Assembly (NCBI GenBank): GCA_034428395.1 | Contig: DAOUHX010000424.1 | Coordinates: forward strand, 1 to 64,000 | Reading direction: 5' to 3' | Source: Bin5 sp034428395 | GTDB taxonomy: Bacteria > Chloroflexota > Anaerolineae > Caldilineales > Caldilineaceae | Length of the DNA: 64,000 nt | Shown here: positions 27,367-36,396 of the stretch, piece after piece | How the letters are laid out: each line of letters starts with the position of its first letter | How positions within the stretch are numbered: the first letter of the stretch is position 1 | The notes under the pieces: model-generated | Databases searched by the model: none | What the model was told of the DNA's origin: nothing | What the model saw: the letters and a program-made list of their open reading frames with translations, nothing else | Program-made: the position numbers and the translations under genes

Positions 27367-27579
27367 ATGTTTCATTTCGGGATGATTTGGGTGGACCCGG
27401 GCGCGCTCTTGTGGCAGGTATTGGCCGCAATCGCGGTCGGCGGGATCGTAGTTGTACTCATCTTCGCCATCATCGAACCCGGTCCTCTGGTCAGGAAACG
27501 TCCGTTTCCCCGCAGGAAGCGGACTGCGCCGGCAGACGCCGAGCACGAAGAAGCGGAGGCCCCTGGCGAAAAAGAGTGA
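27367..27579 (+). CDS. Small single-pass membrane protein, unknown
   Basis: A 70-residue frame with one strong hydrophobic segment (LLWQVLAAIAVGGIVVVLIF, about 14-33) followed by a charged tail with a KRPFPRRKR cluster and an acidic C-terminus. The layout, one helix with positive residues immediately after it, suggests an N-out, C-in membrane protein. The Shine-Dalgarno sequence is weak (GGATGG 9 bases upstream). It lies 87 bases before the PyrK-like gene on the same strand. I do not recognise a family; it could be spurious, but the hydrophobic pattern argues for a real gene. Confidence 0.5.
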   Translation: MFHFGMIWVDPGALLWQVLAAIAVGGIVVVLIFAIIEPGPLVRKRPFPRRKRTAPADAEHEEAEAPGEKE

Positions 27580-27666
27580 CGACGCCGCGTCGACGGTATG
27601 AAAGGCGGCCAGGAGCGTTTCGCTCCGATCGGCGTAGGCTAGCCGGGCGCCAGAGGATCCCACACG

Positions 27667-28554
27667 ATGCCAAAAGAGATTGAGGCAGGGCCGGCCGGGC
27701 CTCTGGTGGGGCGGTTCACGGACCCGGTCGAACCGGGGTTGCCGTTCGAGCTACGCCTGCCCCGCGGCGCGGTTCCCCCAACGCAGGGCCTTGCCGGGCG
27801 CTATTTTCTGGCGCGCTACAGCGAAGAGGTTGGCATCCAGCGCGACTGCGACTGGTCGATCTATCTGCGCCGACCGCTGTTCATCTGCAGCCGTCAGTCG
27901 CGCGGGCAGGACGACTTCTGGCGGCTTTACCCGGGCAGCAGCCCGGTCGTACCAGGCCACCGCGCTGCGGAGGATAGTGAAGGACAGGTCGGCCTGGATC
28001 CCGCCTTCCTCTGGCTGGCGCAACGCCGACCGGGCCAGCCGCTCAACCTCCTGGGGCCGTTCGGCAACGGCTTTGCCGTCCCCTCCGAACCGCACAATCT
28101 GCTGGTCGCAGCTGACATCAGCGATGACCCGGCCTGGTTCTGGCATCTCTATCTGCTCTGCGAGCAGACGCTTGACCGCGGGGGGCGGGCATCCATCCTT
28201 TTGCGATCCGGCAACGAAAAAGAACTTGCCGCGCTGGTCCCATGGCTGCCTGTGCAGGTGGAGGTGCGGACGGCGGCCGATGAGTTCGAGTGGTTGGAGC
28301 AGCTTCGGCAGACTGCCGCCTGGGCCGACCTGATATGCGCCGGCGTACCCGCCTCCCGCTTCATGGAGCTGCACCGAGTTGTCGGGGAAAGCCGCTTTCG
28401 CGCAGACAGAAACTCCGTCCAGGTCCTGGTCAAAGCCGATCTGGTCTGCGGCGTCGGCGCCTGTCTGGTCTGCGTAGTCCCGACCGGAAGGGGAGGCCTC
28501 ACGCGCGCCTGCCTTCACGGTCCCGTATTCGACCTGATGGACCTCGTGGACTGA
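27667..28554 (+). CDS. PyrK-like iron-sulfur flavoprotein (dihydroorotate dehydrogenase electron transfer subunit family)
   Basis: A 295-residue protein. The C-terminal segment VCGVGACLVCVVPTGRGG then TRACLHGPVFDLMDL matches the four-cysteine [2Fe-2S] site of PyrK (CGxGxCxxC, then C about 14 residues on, then GPVF). Upstream are a FAD-binding beta-barrel-like region (residues 15-125; YLRRPLFICS) and an NAD-binding-like region with LLVAADISDDP. The usual glycine-rich GGG motif after the flavin domain is not evident, so NAD(P)H binding may be altered. PyrK normally works with PyrD, but no pyrD is adjacent. Identity as true PyrK is therefore uncertain; an electron-transfer role is likely. Confidence 0.75.
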   Translation: MPKEIEAGPAGPLVGRFTDPVEPGLPFELRLPRGAVPPTQGLAGRYFLARYSEEVGIQRDCDWSIYLRRPLFICSRQSRGQDDFWRLYPGSSPVVPGHRAAEDSEGQVGLDPAFLWLAQRRPGQPLNLLGPFGNGFAVPSEPHNLLVAADISDDPAWFWHLYLLCEQTLDRGGRASILLRSGNEKELAALVPWLPVQVEVRTAADEFEWLEQLRQTAAWADLICAGVPASRFMELHRVVGESRFRADRNSVQVLVKADLVCGVGACLVCVVPTGRGGLTRACLHGPVFDLMDLVD

Positions 28555-28860
28555 AACGCCCGCGAGCGTCCTGGCTGGATTCACGCTCCGGCACGGCCTC
28601 TGTGACCGCATCTCTCGGCGGGGTTGAGGGCTGACCGGTATTGCAGGTCCGACTTGGCCGAAAGAGGCTGTCTGTTTGAGCGTGCCGCGACGGGCCGCCC
28701 GCCAGCCCACATTGTGCCGTTGTCTAAATCGCAGGTCGAGTTTGAAACCTGTGTTCGGCGCACCGCCGAGTGTGGTAAAATGTTGCCAAAGGTCGTCGGC
28801 AAAAAAGTGCCGCGCAAGCGGCGTGCACGCGACGGCCGGCGAACCCACAGGAGCGTAGAA
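28555..28860. other. Intergenic gap before a methyltransferase gene
   Basis: No convincing gene is seen. The methyltransferase frame stays open through much of the gap from a TTG at 28624, but these codons give a Cys- and Arg-rich peptide unlike the family. A TAAAAT at 28776-28781 preceded by TGTGG could be a -10 element; the -35 is poor. Confidence 0.4.
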
Positions 28861-29745
28861 GTGACCGAGTCCAATGGCCGCGAGCGAACGGTTCGGGCAA
28901 GAACCGGCGACGTGCAGGCGGCCGCAGAGAAGGTGTACACTGAGACAGCCTTCGCCGAATTCCGCGAGGAAGTCGAGCGGGTCTGGAACGAGAACTCGGC
29001 CTACTGGGACGAGTACATGGGCGAAGGCAATGATTTCGTGAACGTGCTCTGCTGGCCGGTCACGGAGAGGTTGCTGGCGGTTGAGTCCGGACAGACTGTG
29101 TTGGACATCGCCTGCGGCAACGGGCTGACCAGCAGAAGGCTGGGCCGTCTGGGTGCGCGGGTTGTCGCATTTGATGTGGCCGAAGGCATGATCTCGAGGG
29201 CGAGGCGACGCACGTCGGCCGCAGACGGGAAGATCGAGTACCGCGTGCTTGACGCCGGCGACGAGCAGGGCTTGCGCGCCCTGGGCCAGGCGAGTTTCGA
29301 CAGCGCGCTCTGCAACATGGCGCTCTTCGATATGGCCGAGATCGAGCCGCTCTTCCGTAATCTGTACTGGCTGATCAAGCCGGGCGGCTGCTTCGTCTTT
29401 TCGATGGTGCATCCCTGTTTCAATCAGGCCGACGCCACGCGCTTCTCTGAGTTCGAAGATCGGGACGGCGAATTGTTGACGACCTACGGCGTACGCGTGA
29501 GCGGCTATATGACGCCGACAATGCGCCGCGGGCTGGCGTTACACGGGCAGCCTACACCGCAGCCCTACTTTCACCGCCCGCTTGACATGTTGCTGAACGT
29601 CGGTCTGAACGCCGGGTTTGTAATGAACGGAATCGAAGAACGGGCATTTCCTGCTACGCATCCGCCTGGCAGGCACGAGCTCGGCTGGGGACCGAACTTC
29701 AGCGAGATCCCGCCGGTGATCGTCTTCCGCATGCAGCGACCGTGA
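28861..29745 (+). CDS. Class I SAM-dependent methyltransferase
   Basis: A 294-residue protein with motif I VLDIACGNGLTSRRLGRLG, the strand-2 acidic residue in VVAFDVAEGMI, and LYWLIKPGGCFVFSMVHPCF as motif III. The C-terminal region (HRPLDMLLNVGLNAGFVMNG) is typical of Methyltransf_25/11 enzymes acting on small molecules. GTG at 28861 is chosen because AGGAG lies seven bases upstream; ATG 28780 and TTG 28624 are in frame but add non-homologous sequence. It is followed by the PAC2 gene 45 bases later on the same strand. Confidence 0.85.
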   Translation: MTESNGRERTVRARTGDVQAAAEKVYTETAFAEFREEVERVWNENSAYWDEYMGEGNDFVNVLCWPVTERLLAVESGQTVLDIACGNGLTSRRLGRLGARVVAFDVAEGMISRARRRTSAADGKIEYRVLDAGDEQGLRALGQASFDSALCNMALFDMAEIEPLFRNLYWLIKPGGCFVFSMVHPCFNQADATRFSEFEDRDGELLTTYGVRVSGYMTPTMRRGLALHGQPTPQPYFHRPLDMLLNVGLNAGFVMNGIEERAFPATHPPGRHELGWGPNFSEIPPVIVFRMQRP

Positions 29746-29790
29746 GCCATACCCATCGCACAATTCATGTAGCGAAATCGAGGTCATAAA

Positions 29791-30711
29791 ATGGACGAGC
29801 GAGTTCACCTGTGGGAGACGCCCGCGGCAAAAGAGAAAGTCATGATCGCCGGCTGGCACCAGTGGGCCGACGCCGGTTCGATTTCATCAGGGCTGCCCGC
29901 CTACCTGATTCAGAAGCTGGAGGCGCGCAAGATCGGCGAAATCAGCCGCGATCGATTTTTTCTTTTCCAGATGCCGGGGGCGCATCACTTGCTGCGGCCC
30001 GAGGTGCATACGAAAGAAGGGGTCGTTCAGGAGATGCGGGTCATCAAGTCGGAGTTACACTATGCAGAGTTCGGCGATAAGGGGCTCGTAATCTTCCTCG
30101 GCGAGGAGCCGCATGTCAACGAGGAGGAGTATGCCGAAGCCTTTCTCGACATCACCGAAGCCCTGGAAGTCAAAAGGGTCATGGCAGTCGGCGGCGTGTA
30201 CGGCGCCATGCCTTTCAACAAGGACCGGGATATCTCCTGCGTCTTCAGCATGGAGGGGATGCGCAAGGAGATGGAGGAATACGCTGTCCGCTTTTCGAAC
30301 TATGAAGGTGGTACTACGATTGGCTCCTATCTTGCCTACCACGCCGGGCAGAGGAACGTCGAGTACATCTGCTTCCACGGTTTTGTGCCGGCCTACGATT
30401 TCGGGCAGGTGATGCTGCCGGCACAGAGCGTACGCATCGAAGACGACGTCAAAGCCTGGTACGACATCTTGCGCAGGGCCGATTTTATGTTCCACCTGGG
30501 CATGGATCTGTCGGAATTGCGGATCCAGAGCGACGAGTTGACAACCTCGATGGAAGAACAGATGGAAGAATTGGCGCGCCAGGCGCCTCAACTCGACGTT
30601 CACGCATATATGCAGAAGTTGGAGGAGGAGTTTACCGAGAACCCCTTCATGCCGCTCGATGACGTCTGGGAGCGGGAGCTGGGCGACCTGCTGGACGACC
30701 TGGAGAATTGA
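29791..30711 (+). CDS. PAC2 family protein
   Basis: A 306-residue protein of the PAC2 (proteasome assembly chaperone 2-like) family: VMIAGWHQWADAGSISSGLPAYLI at the start, LVIFLGEEPHVN, VKRVMAVGGVYGAMPF, and FHGFVPAYDF. In bacteria these proteins occur in Actinobacteria and Chloroflexota and their role is not established. Only their archaeal and eukaryotic relatives are tied to proteasome assembly. The C-terminal 70 residues are acidic and helical. The stop overlaps the possible TTG start of the LysK-like gene, suggesting coupling. Confidence 0.88.
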   Translation: MDERVHLWETPAAKEKVMIAGWHQWADAGSISSGLPAYLIQKLEARKIGEISRDRFFLFQMPGAHHLLRPEVHTKEGVVQEMRVIKSELHYAEFGDKGLVIFLGEEPHVNEEEYAEAFLDITEALEVKRVMAVGGVYGAMPFNKDRDISCVFSMEGMRKEMEEYAVRFSNYEGGTTIGSYLAYHAGQRNVEYICFHGFVPAYDFGQVMLPAQSVRIEDDVKAWYDILRRADFMFHLGMDLSELRIQSDELTTSMEEQMEELARQAPQLDVHAYMQKLEEEFTENPFMPLDDVWERELGDLLDDLEN

Positions 30712-30713
30712 CT

Positions 30714-31967
30714 TTGACAGATCGTTCGGCATCTACCCGCGCGACGGCGCCCCTGGTTTCCCGCACCGACGCCGTGGCATTGCTGACCAGGCTCGTGGAG
30801 ATACCCTCAATAAGCGGCCGCGAGCTCGCAGCGAGCCGTTTCCTCGTCGAGTCAATGCATTCGCTGGGATATGAAAGGTGCGAAGTTGACGCCGTTGGCA
30901 ATGCAGTCGGCGAGATCGGCGCGGCTGACGCGGCCCGGACAGTTGTCCTTCTCGGACACATTGACACGGTCCCCGGAGAGATCCAGGTGCGCGTTGAGGA
31001 GCGCGCCGACGGTCCTGTCCTTCACGGCCGCGGCAGTGTAGACGCCAAGGGTCCATTGGCAACCTTCGCCTGCGCCGCGGCGCAGCTTGGCCCGGATTGG
31101 GCAAGGCAGAGCGACACCCGCATTGTCGTCGTGGGCGCGGTGGAGGAGGAGGCTGCGACGAGCAAGGGCGCCCGCTTCATCCGCGATCGCTTTGACAGCG
31201 CGCGCGCGCCGTTGCCCGACTACTGTGTGATCGGAGAGCCGAGCGGTGCAGCGCGCATCACCCTTGGCTACAAGGGAAGGCTGCTGCTGGAGATGCAGGC
31301 CGCCCGGCCGATGGCACACTCCGCCGGACCCCATCCCGGCATCGCCACCCTGGCCGTCGACCTGTGGAATATGGTCCGCGACCACGCCGAAGAGTTCAAC
31401 CGCGACAGACCCAAGACCTTCGACCAGCTTTCGCCCAGTCTGCGCGAAATTAACACACGGACCGACGACGCCATGCTCGATCGCGTCTGGATAAAAATCG
31501 GGCTACGTCTCCCGCCCGACTTCGAGGTCGACGCCTTCTTGGCGGAGGTCTGGCAGTGGGCGCAGGCGCGCACCGGCCACTGTTCGCCGCTGCCGCACCC
31601 GCCCTTTGTCGAAGGCAAGGATGCCGCTGCGCAACGCTTTCAGTTCGGTGGCGGGGATTCGCAATTGGAGTTTTGCGTGCACGGCCTGGAACCCGCCTGG
31701 CGCGGTGATCGCCAAAACGCGCTCGTCCGCAGTTTCCTGGCGGCTATCCGTGAAGTTACGCCCGACCGGCCTCGATTTGTCAGCAAGAGCGGGACCAGCG
31801 ACATGAACGTAGTCGGCCCGGCCTGGCGCTGCCCGATCGCAGCCTACGGACCGGGCGACAGCAACCTCGACCACGCACCGAATGAACACATCCGGCTGGA
31901 CGAATACTGGCAGGCCGTTCTGGTGCTCGAGTCCGCGCTGCGGCGGCTGGGCCTGCAGCCGGTCTGA
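30714..31967 (+). CDS. lysK: LysK-like M20 hydrolase ([LysW]-lysine/ornithine hydrolase family)
   Basis: A 417-residue zinc hydrolase. Motifs are VLLGHIDTVPG, HGRGSVDAKGPLA, GAVEEEAATSKGA and VIGEPSGAARITLGYKG; the late segment FVSKSGTSDMNVVGPAW is characteristic of LysK/ArgE-type enzymes of the LysW carrier pathway. Such enzymes release lysine or ornithine from the LysW carrier protein. No lysW, lysX, lysZ, lysY or lysJ is in the window, so pathway membership rests on the sequence alone. TTG at 30714 is favoured because GGAG (30702-30705) is eight bases upstream; TTG 30708 overlaps the PAC2 stop and is also possible. Confidence 0.8.
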   Translation: MTDRSASTRATAPLVSRTDAVALLTRLVEIPSISGRELAASRFLVESMHSLGYERCEVDAVGNAVGEIGAADAARTVVLLGHIDTVPGEIQVRVEERADGPVLHGRGSVDAKGPLATFACAAAQLGPDWARQSDTRIVVVGAVEEEAATSKGARFIRDRFDSARAPLPDYCVIGEPSGAARITLGYKGRLLLEMQAARPMAHSAGPHPGIATLAVDLWNMVRDHAEEFNRDRPKTFDQLSPSLREINTRTDDAMLDRVWIKIGLRLPPDFEVDAFLAEVWQWAQARTGHCSPLPHPPFVEGKDAAAQRFQFGGGDSQLEFCVHGLEPAWRGDRQNALVRSFLAAIREVTPDRPRFVSKSGTSDMNVVGPAWRCPIAAYGPGDSNLDHAPNEHIRLDEYWQAVLVLESALRRLGLQPV

Positions 31968-31985
31968 CTTTCTCCCGCAAAAAAC

Positions 31986-32900
31986 TTACTCGAGGGGCGT
32001 GAGCCAGCGCTCACCGTCGCGCCCGTCGGCAGCCCATCCTTCGACGCTTCCGTCGTCGGAACGGATCTGGTACCAGAAGTAGTTGTCGGCCGACTGGGGG
32101 CCGGCCACTACGTTGAACTGCTGATTTGTGCGCGCGCGTGATACCAGAGGCGAGCTCACGCCAGGAAGCGCGCGTATGCTCAGTTCGCCGACGAGGGTGA
32201 CAACCACGCGGTCGCCAACGATTGGAGATCGATTGACGGGGCGGGGCTCCCCAACCTGGGGTGAAATCCATTCCTCTCTGCCATCGCCGCCGGCTAGCCA
32301 GCCAATATTGCCCTGGTTGTCATCCACTTTCCACCAGACATAGCCGTCCGAGGCGGCCGGGCCCTCTAGAACGAGGACACGCTTGCCCCGGGCGAGAAGG
32401 ACGACGACCGGGGCGTTCGTGCTGGGTTGCTCGCGGATGTTGAGGCCCGTGTCCGCGACGATGCGGGCCTGGTCACCGACTTTCAGCGCGATTCGCACCG
32501 CGACGGTCGGGGTCGGCGACGGCACTGCTGTGGCTGTGGGCGGAGGAGGCTGGGTCGGCGCGGCCGTGGCAGGCGGCTGAACGGCCGCGGGTGAAAGCGG
32601 TGTGGACGTTGCGACGACCGGCTGCGGTGACGGCGTAGGGCGCGGCTGAAAACTGCCACAGGCGAGAATCGGGCCGGCCCAGACCAGGCTGAGTGCAACG
32701 AAGGCCAGCAGTGGGCGGGATGGAGAAGTCGCGCCGCCGGTCAGGCATGGCCCAGACCCGGATATCGCGGCGCGGCTGCCGCCTTCGCCGAATGCAGCCG
32801 CGTGAAGCCAGCCGCAACCGGTGGTTCTTTGCCTGAACTCGTCTCCTGCGCGCTCCGATTTATTCCAGAAACAGTCTGATAGCGAGGGATCTTTGCTCAT
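31986..32900 (-). CDS. Membrane-anchored SH3-domain protein
   Basis: A 304-residue protein. A hydrophobic segment near residues 65-80 (LLAFVALSLVWAGPILACG) is followed by a Pro/Thr-rich linker and then two bacterial SH3-like domains: ARIVADTGLNIREQPS...VLVLEG...YVWWKV and LSIRALPGVSSPL...FWYQI. The cysteine after the hydrophobic segment could be a lipidation site, but the ILAC box is imperfect and the 60-residue N-terminal extension is long for a signal peptide. The start at 32900 forms an ATGA overlap with the serA stop. SH3 domains in this setting usually bind peptidoglycan or peptides outside the cell. Confidence 0.75.
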   Translation of the reverse strand: MSKDPSLSDCFWNKSERAGDEFRQRTTGCGWLHAAAFGEGGSRAAISGSGPCLTGGATSPSRPLLAFVALSLVWAGPILACGSFQPRPTPSPQPVVATSTPLSPAAVQPPATAAPTQPPPPTATAVPSPTPTVAVRIALKVGDQARIVADTGLNIREQPSTNAPVVVLLARGKRVLVLEGPAASDGYVWWKVDDNQGNIGWLAGGDGREEWISPQVGEPRPVNRSPIVGDRVVVTLVGELSIRALPGVSSPLVSRARTNQQFNVVAGPQSADNYFWYQIRSDDGSVEGWAADGRDGERWLTPLE

Positions 32901-34510
32901 AACTCTTCGCACAGCTCGACAGCCTTCAGCCAGCGAATGTCCTGTATGCCCGCCAGTTCGGACAGGACCGCGGCCGGCGTCTGCTCGTCCGTGCCCAATA
33001 CCATGATGGCTTCGCCGCGCGGCGCGCGGCGGCCCACGTGCATGAAGCTTATATTGACATCCGAACGGCCCAGCAACGTACCTACTTTGCCGATGATGCC
33101 CGGTCGATCGGTATGCGATGCCAGTAGCAGGTTGCCTTCGGCCGGGAACTCCACCCAAAGGTCGTTGACTGCGACGATTGTCGGTTCGTCCAGCAGGACC
33201 GTGCCCAGCACTTTGTTTACACCGCTCGCGCTGGTCAAACGCAAAGTAATCATGCTCGTGTAGCGCTCGTGATCCGGCATCTTTCTTTGCACTATCTCGA
33301 TGCCGCGAACTTTGGCCAGCAACTCGGCGTTGACCAGATTGACGCGCTCTTCAACAATACCCGACAGTAGACCTCGAATGGCGGATGCAACGATGTAAGC
33401 CATGTCGAAGGCGGTCACCGGTCCGTGCCCGGTAATCTCCAGACGGGTAATGCCCTGTTCATCTATTTGACGCAAAAAGCGGCCCATTCGTTCCGCCAGG
33501 TCAATGTAGGGGACCACCGTCCTCAGCGCGGTCGGCGGCACGATCGGCGCATTTACCGCGTACCGGGCCGGCCGACCGTTGAGAATGTCGAGCACCTGGA
33601 GAGCCACCTCCTCCGCGACGCGGTCCATCGCTTCCACCGTGCTTGCGCCCAGGTGGGGCGTGAGAATGATCCTGTCACTGTTTCGCAGAGGGCTATCTTC
33701 GGGCAGAGGTTCGCGCTCGAAGACATCGAGCGCGGCGGCAGCAACGCGGCCGGCCTCTACGGCCGCGGCCAGGGCGCACTCGTCGATGATGCCGCCGCGG
33801 GCGACGTTGAGAACGCGCGCGCCCGGTTTCAACTGCACGATGCGAGTCGCGTCGATCATGTTGCGCGTGGCGTCGGTGAGGGGAACGTGCACGGTAAGGA
33901 AATCCACCTGCGGCAGCAGTTCGTCGAGCGAGAGCAGAGTCACGCCCCGCTGCAAGGCATACTCCTCGCTCACAAACGGGTCGTGCGCGAGTACGCGCAT
34001 GCCCAGACTCAGGGCAACTTGAAGCACCTCCTGTGCGATGCGGCCAAGGCCAATGATGCCGAGCGTTTTGTCGCGCACCTCAGTGCCGACGAAACGGCTG
34101 CGGTTCCACTGGCCGCTGCGAATGTCCCGGTCGGCCTGGGGCAGGTTGCGCGCCATGGCCATCAGCATGGCAACGGTGTGCTCGGCAGCGGCGACCGTGT
34201 TCCCCGTCGGCGTGTTGACAACGGTTACCCCGGCGCGCGTGGCCGCGTCCACGTCGATGTTGTCGACGCCGGTGCCGGCGCGTCCTACCGCCTGAAGGCG
34301 CTTTCCGGCCTGTATCAGTTCAGCGGTCACCTGCGTGCTGCTGCGGACGAGAAGGGCATCGTATTCGGGAATCAGGGCTTCCAGCGCCGCCGTACTGAGG
34401 TCCGTACGGATATCGACGCACACGCGCTCGTCCTGCAGAAGCGGTTGCAGCCCCTTCTGCGATAGCTTATCGCTGACCAGCACACGGAACTTTTCTGACA
34501 ATTCGACCAT
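32897..34510 (-). CDS. serA: D-3-phosphoglycerate dehydrogenase
   Basis: A 537-residue type-1 long-form enzyme, which oxidises 3-phosphoglycerate to 3-phosphohydroxypyruvate, the first step of serine synthesis. N-terminal catalytic domain features: VRSSTQVTAELI, the NAD-binding motif LGIIGLGRIAQEV, NVARGGIIDECAL with the catalytic Arg, and ILTPHLGASTVEA with the catalytic His. Residues of about 320-450 form the allosteric substrate-binding domain, and the C-terminus (TDRPGIIGKVGTLLGRSDVNISFMHV) is the ACT domain. The gene precedes the SH3-protein gene and follows argS on the same strand. It is a logical neighbour for the T-box controlled serS elsewhere in the window. Confidence 0.95.
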   Translation of the reverse strand: MVELSEKFRVLVSDKLSQKGLQPLLQDERVCVDIRTDLSTAALEALIPEYDALLVRSSTQVTAELIQAGKRLQAVGRAGTGVDNIDVDAATRAGVTVVNTPTGNTVAAAEHTVAMLMAMARNLPQADRDIRSGQWNRSRFVGTEVRDKTLGIIGLGRIAQEVLQVALSLGMRVLAHDPFVSEEYALQRGVTLLSLDELLPQVDFLTVHVPLTDATRNMIDATRIVQLKPGARVLNVARGGIIDECALAAAVEAGRVAAAALDVFEREPLPEDSPLRNSDRIILTPHLGASTVEAMDRVAEEVALQVLDILNGRPARYAVNAPIVPPTALRTVVPYIDLAERMGRFLRQIDEQGITRLEITGHGPVTAFDMAYIVASAIRGLLSGIVEERVNLVNAELLAKVRGIEIVQRKMPDHERYTSMITLRLTSASGVNKVLGTVLLDEPTIVAVNDLWVEFPAEGNLLLASHTDRPGIIGKVGTLLGRSDVNISFMHVGRRAPRGEAIMVLGTDEQTPAAVLSELAGIQDIRWLKAVELCEEL

Positions 34511-34561
34511 TTCTCAGCAGGCTTTGGCGCCGGGCCAGGTTGGGAAAGCCCGGCTGGCTCG

Positions 34562-36313
34562 TCACATCGTTTCCGGGGCGGTCATGCCCATCAGACGGAG
34601 GACACGCGACAGGGCGGTCCGGGCGGCAAGGCTCAACAGCAGCCTCGCGCGCGCTAGTTCGGGAGGCACATCCGAATGCAGCACCTGACAGTTCTCATAG
34701 AAGGCACTAAAGGCCTTCGTCAAATCCTCGGCGAAGTAGGTGAGATTGTGGGGCGACAGCCGCTCTACCGCCAGCTCGACCTGCTCCTCCATTTCGAGCA
34801 TCTTGCGAATCAGGCTCAGCTCGGCCGGGTGGGAGAGGAGAGCCGCGCTGTCAGCAGCGTCACCCGGCAGCGTTTCCGGGACTTCGTATCCGCTCTGTGC
34901 TGCCTTCTGCAAGAGCGAGCAGATGCGGGCGTGTCCGTACTGAACGTAGTAGACGCGATTCTCGTTTTTGCGCTGGACCGCCAAGCTCATGTCGAATTCG
35001 ACACTCCGTTCCGGGCTGGTGGTCAGAAGCATAAAGCGCACCGCGTCCGACCCGACCTCCTCGACCACTTCGCGTACGGTTAGCAGGTCGCCTGAACGCT
35101 TGCTCATTTTGACCTCGCTGCCGTCGCGAATCAGTTTGACCAGGTTGTAGAGCAGAATGACCAGGCGCTCCGGGTCGACGTCAAGCGCCCGCATCACCGC
35201 GCCCATGCGGGGGACATGACCCTGGTGGTCGACCGCCCAGACGTTGATAACCCTGTCAAACTTGCGGCGCACGAACTTGTCGTAATGGTAGGCGATGTCG
35301 CTGGCAAAATATGTGGGAGCGCCGTTCGAGCGGACGACCACTTCGTCCTTTTCGTTGCCCGGATATTTGCTGGCCACGAACCATTGGGCGCCGTCTCGTT
35401 CAATAACTTCGCCATCCGCGGCGAGCTGCTTTAAAAGTGTATCGACCAGGCCTTCGTCGTAGAGACTGCGTTCGCTGAACCAGCGGTCGAAGGATACGCC
35501 CAGTTCCTGCAGCTCAGCCTCAAGATCGTTCAGAACAATTTCGCGCCCGATGTCGCGCATGGAGGCAACTGCGGCCTCCCTGTCCATTCTGATGTAGCGG
35601 TCGCCTTCCCGCTCCCGCACGATGCGGGCGTAGTCATGGAGATACGCGCCGTGGTAGCCGTCTTCGGGAATCTCTGCGGGGGGGCCCGAGGCTCCGCCTT
35701 CCTCTTGACAAAGTTGAACGTAGCAGGCGTAGAGGCTCTCGATGAAGAGCTGGAACTGGCTGCCGCTGTCGTTGACGTAGAACTCCCGCTGGACCTCGTA
35801 TCCGGCGGCATCCAAAAGGTTGGCAAGTGTATCCCCCAACACCGCGTTGCGCCCGCCGCCATAGTGGAGGGGACCCGTCGGATTGGCGCTGACGTATTCG
35901 ACCTGCCAGCGCTGTCCCTCACCCTTGTCGATGGCGCCGAAATCTGCGCCGGCCGCGACAATTGCCGGCACCTGTTCCTGCAGCCAGCGCTGGCTGAGGC
36001 GAATGTTGATAAAGCCGGGGCCGGCGAGCTCGACGCTGCCAATTGCGTCGGCGTGTCCATTACCGCTCGAACTGCCGCCAGCGAGGTGATTGACGATCGC
36101 CTGGGCGATCTGACGCGGGTTGACCTTGCCGCCCGTCGACTTTCTAACCGCTGAGGCGGTGAGCATGGCGACGTTGGAGCTGTAGTCGCCGTGTTCCGGT
36201 TGATTGGGGCGTTGGATTTCGACCTGGGGAATGTCGATCTCGGGCAGATCGCCTGCGGCCTGCGCGGCGGCGACGGCGTCGATGACCGCCTGCCGGATCT
36301 GATCGCGAATCAT
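34562..36313 (-). CDS. argS: Arginyl-tRNA synthetase
   Basis: A 583-residue class I aminoacyl-tRNA synthetase. The N-terminal additional domain (residues 1-110) contacts the tRNA D-loop. The ATP-binding HIGH-type motif is SANPTGPLHYGGGRNAVLGD, and the KMSKS-type motif is VKMSKRSGDLLTVREVV. The C-terminal DALR anticodon-binding domain ends with ALSRVLRLMGMTAPETM, the standard ArgRS terminus. Length is normal. It lies between polA and serA on the - strand. The tRNA-Arg(GCG) gene at 60750 is one of its probable substrates. Confidence 0.96.
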   Translation of the reverse strand: MIRDQIRQAVIDAVAAAQAAGDLPEIDIPQVEIQRPNQPEHGDYSSNVAMLTASAVRKSTGGKVNPRQIAQAIVNHLAGGSSSGNGHADAIGSVELAGPGFINIRLSQRWLQEQVPAIVAAGADFGAIDKGEGQRWQVEYVSANPTGPLHYGGGRNAVLGDTLANLLDAAGYEVQREFYVNDSGSQFQLFIESLYACYVQLCQEEGGASGPPAEIPEDGYHGAYLHDYARIVREREGDRYIRMDREAAVASMRDIGREIVLNDLEAELQELGVSFDRWFSERSLYDEGLVDTLLKQLAADGEVIERDGAQWFVASKYPGNEKDEVVVRSNGAPTYFASDIAYHYDKFVRRKFDRVINVWAVDHQGHVPRMGAVMRALDVDPERLVILLYNLVKLIRDGSEVKMSKRSGDLLTVREVVEEVGSDAVRFMLLTTSPERSVEFDMSLAVQRKNENRVYYVQYGHARICSLLQKAAQSGYEVPETLPGDAADSAALLSHPAELSLIRKMLEMEEQVELAVERLSPHNLTYFAEDLTKAFSAFYENCQVLHSDVPPELARARLLLSLAARTALSRVLRLMGMTAPETM

Positions 36314-36396
36314 TCTCAGTTTCCCGCTTCGCCGGCGCTGGATGTTGAGCCCGGCGCCGGCACGCTGCCGGTCGGGCCCTGTCCAAATGCGCCAGT

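Noticed and set aside
27751..29412. 553-codon frame on the - strand
   Set aside because: Antisense to the PyrK-like gene and the methyltransferase; no plausible start or motif.
32901..33158. N-terminal extension of the SH3 protein
   Set aside because: It overlaps the serA ACT domain antiparallel in frame terms; the ATGA overlap at 32897-32900 gives a better start.
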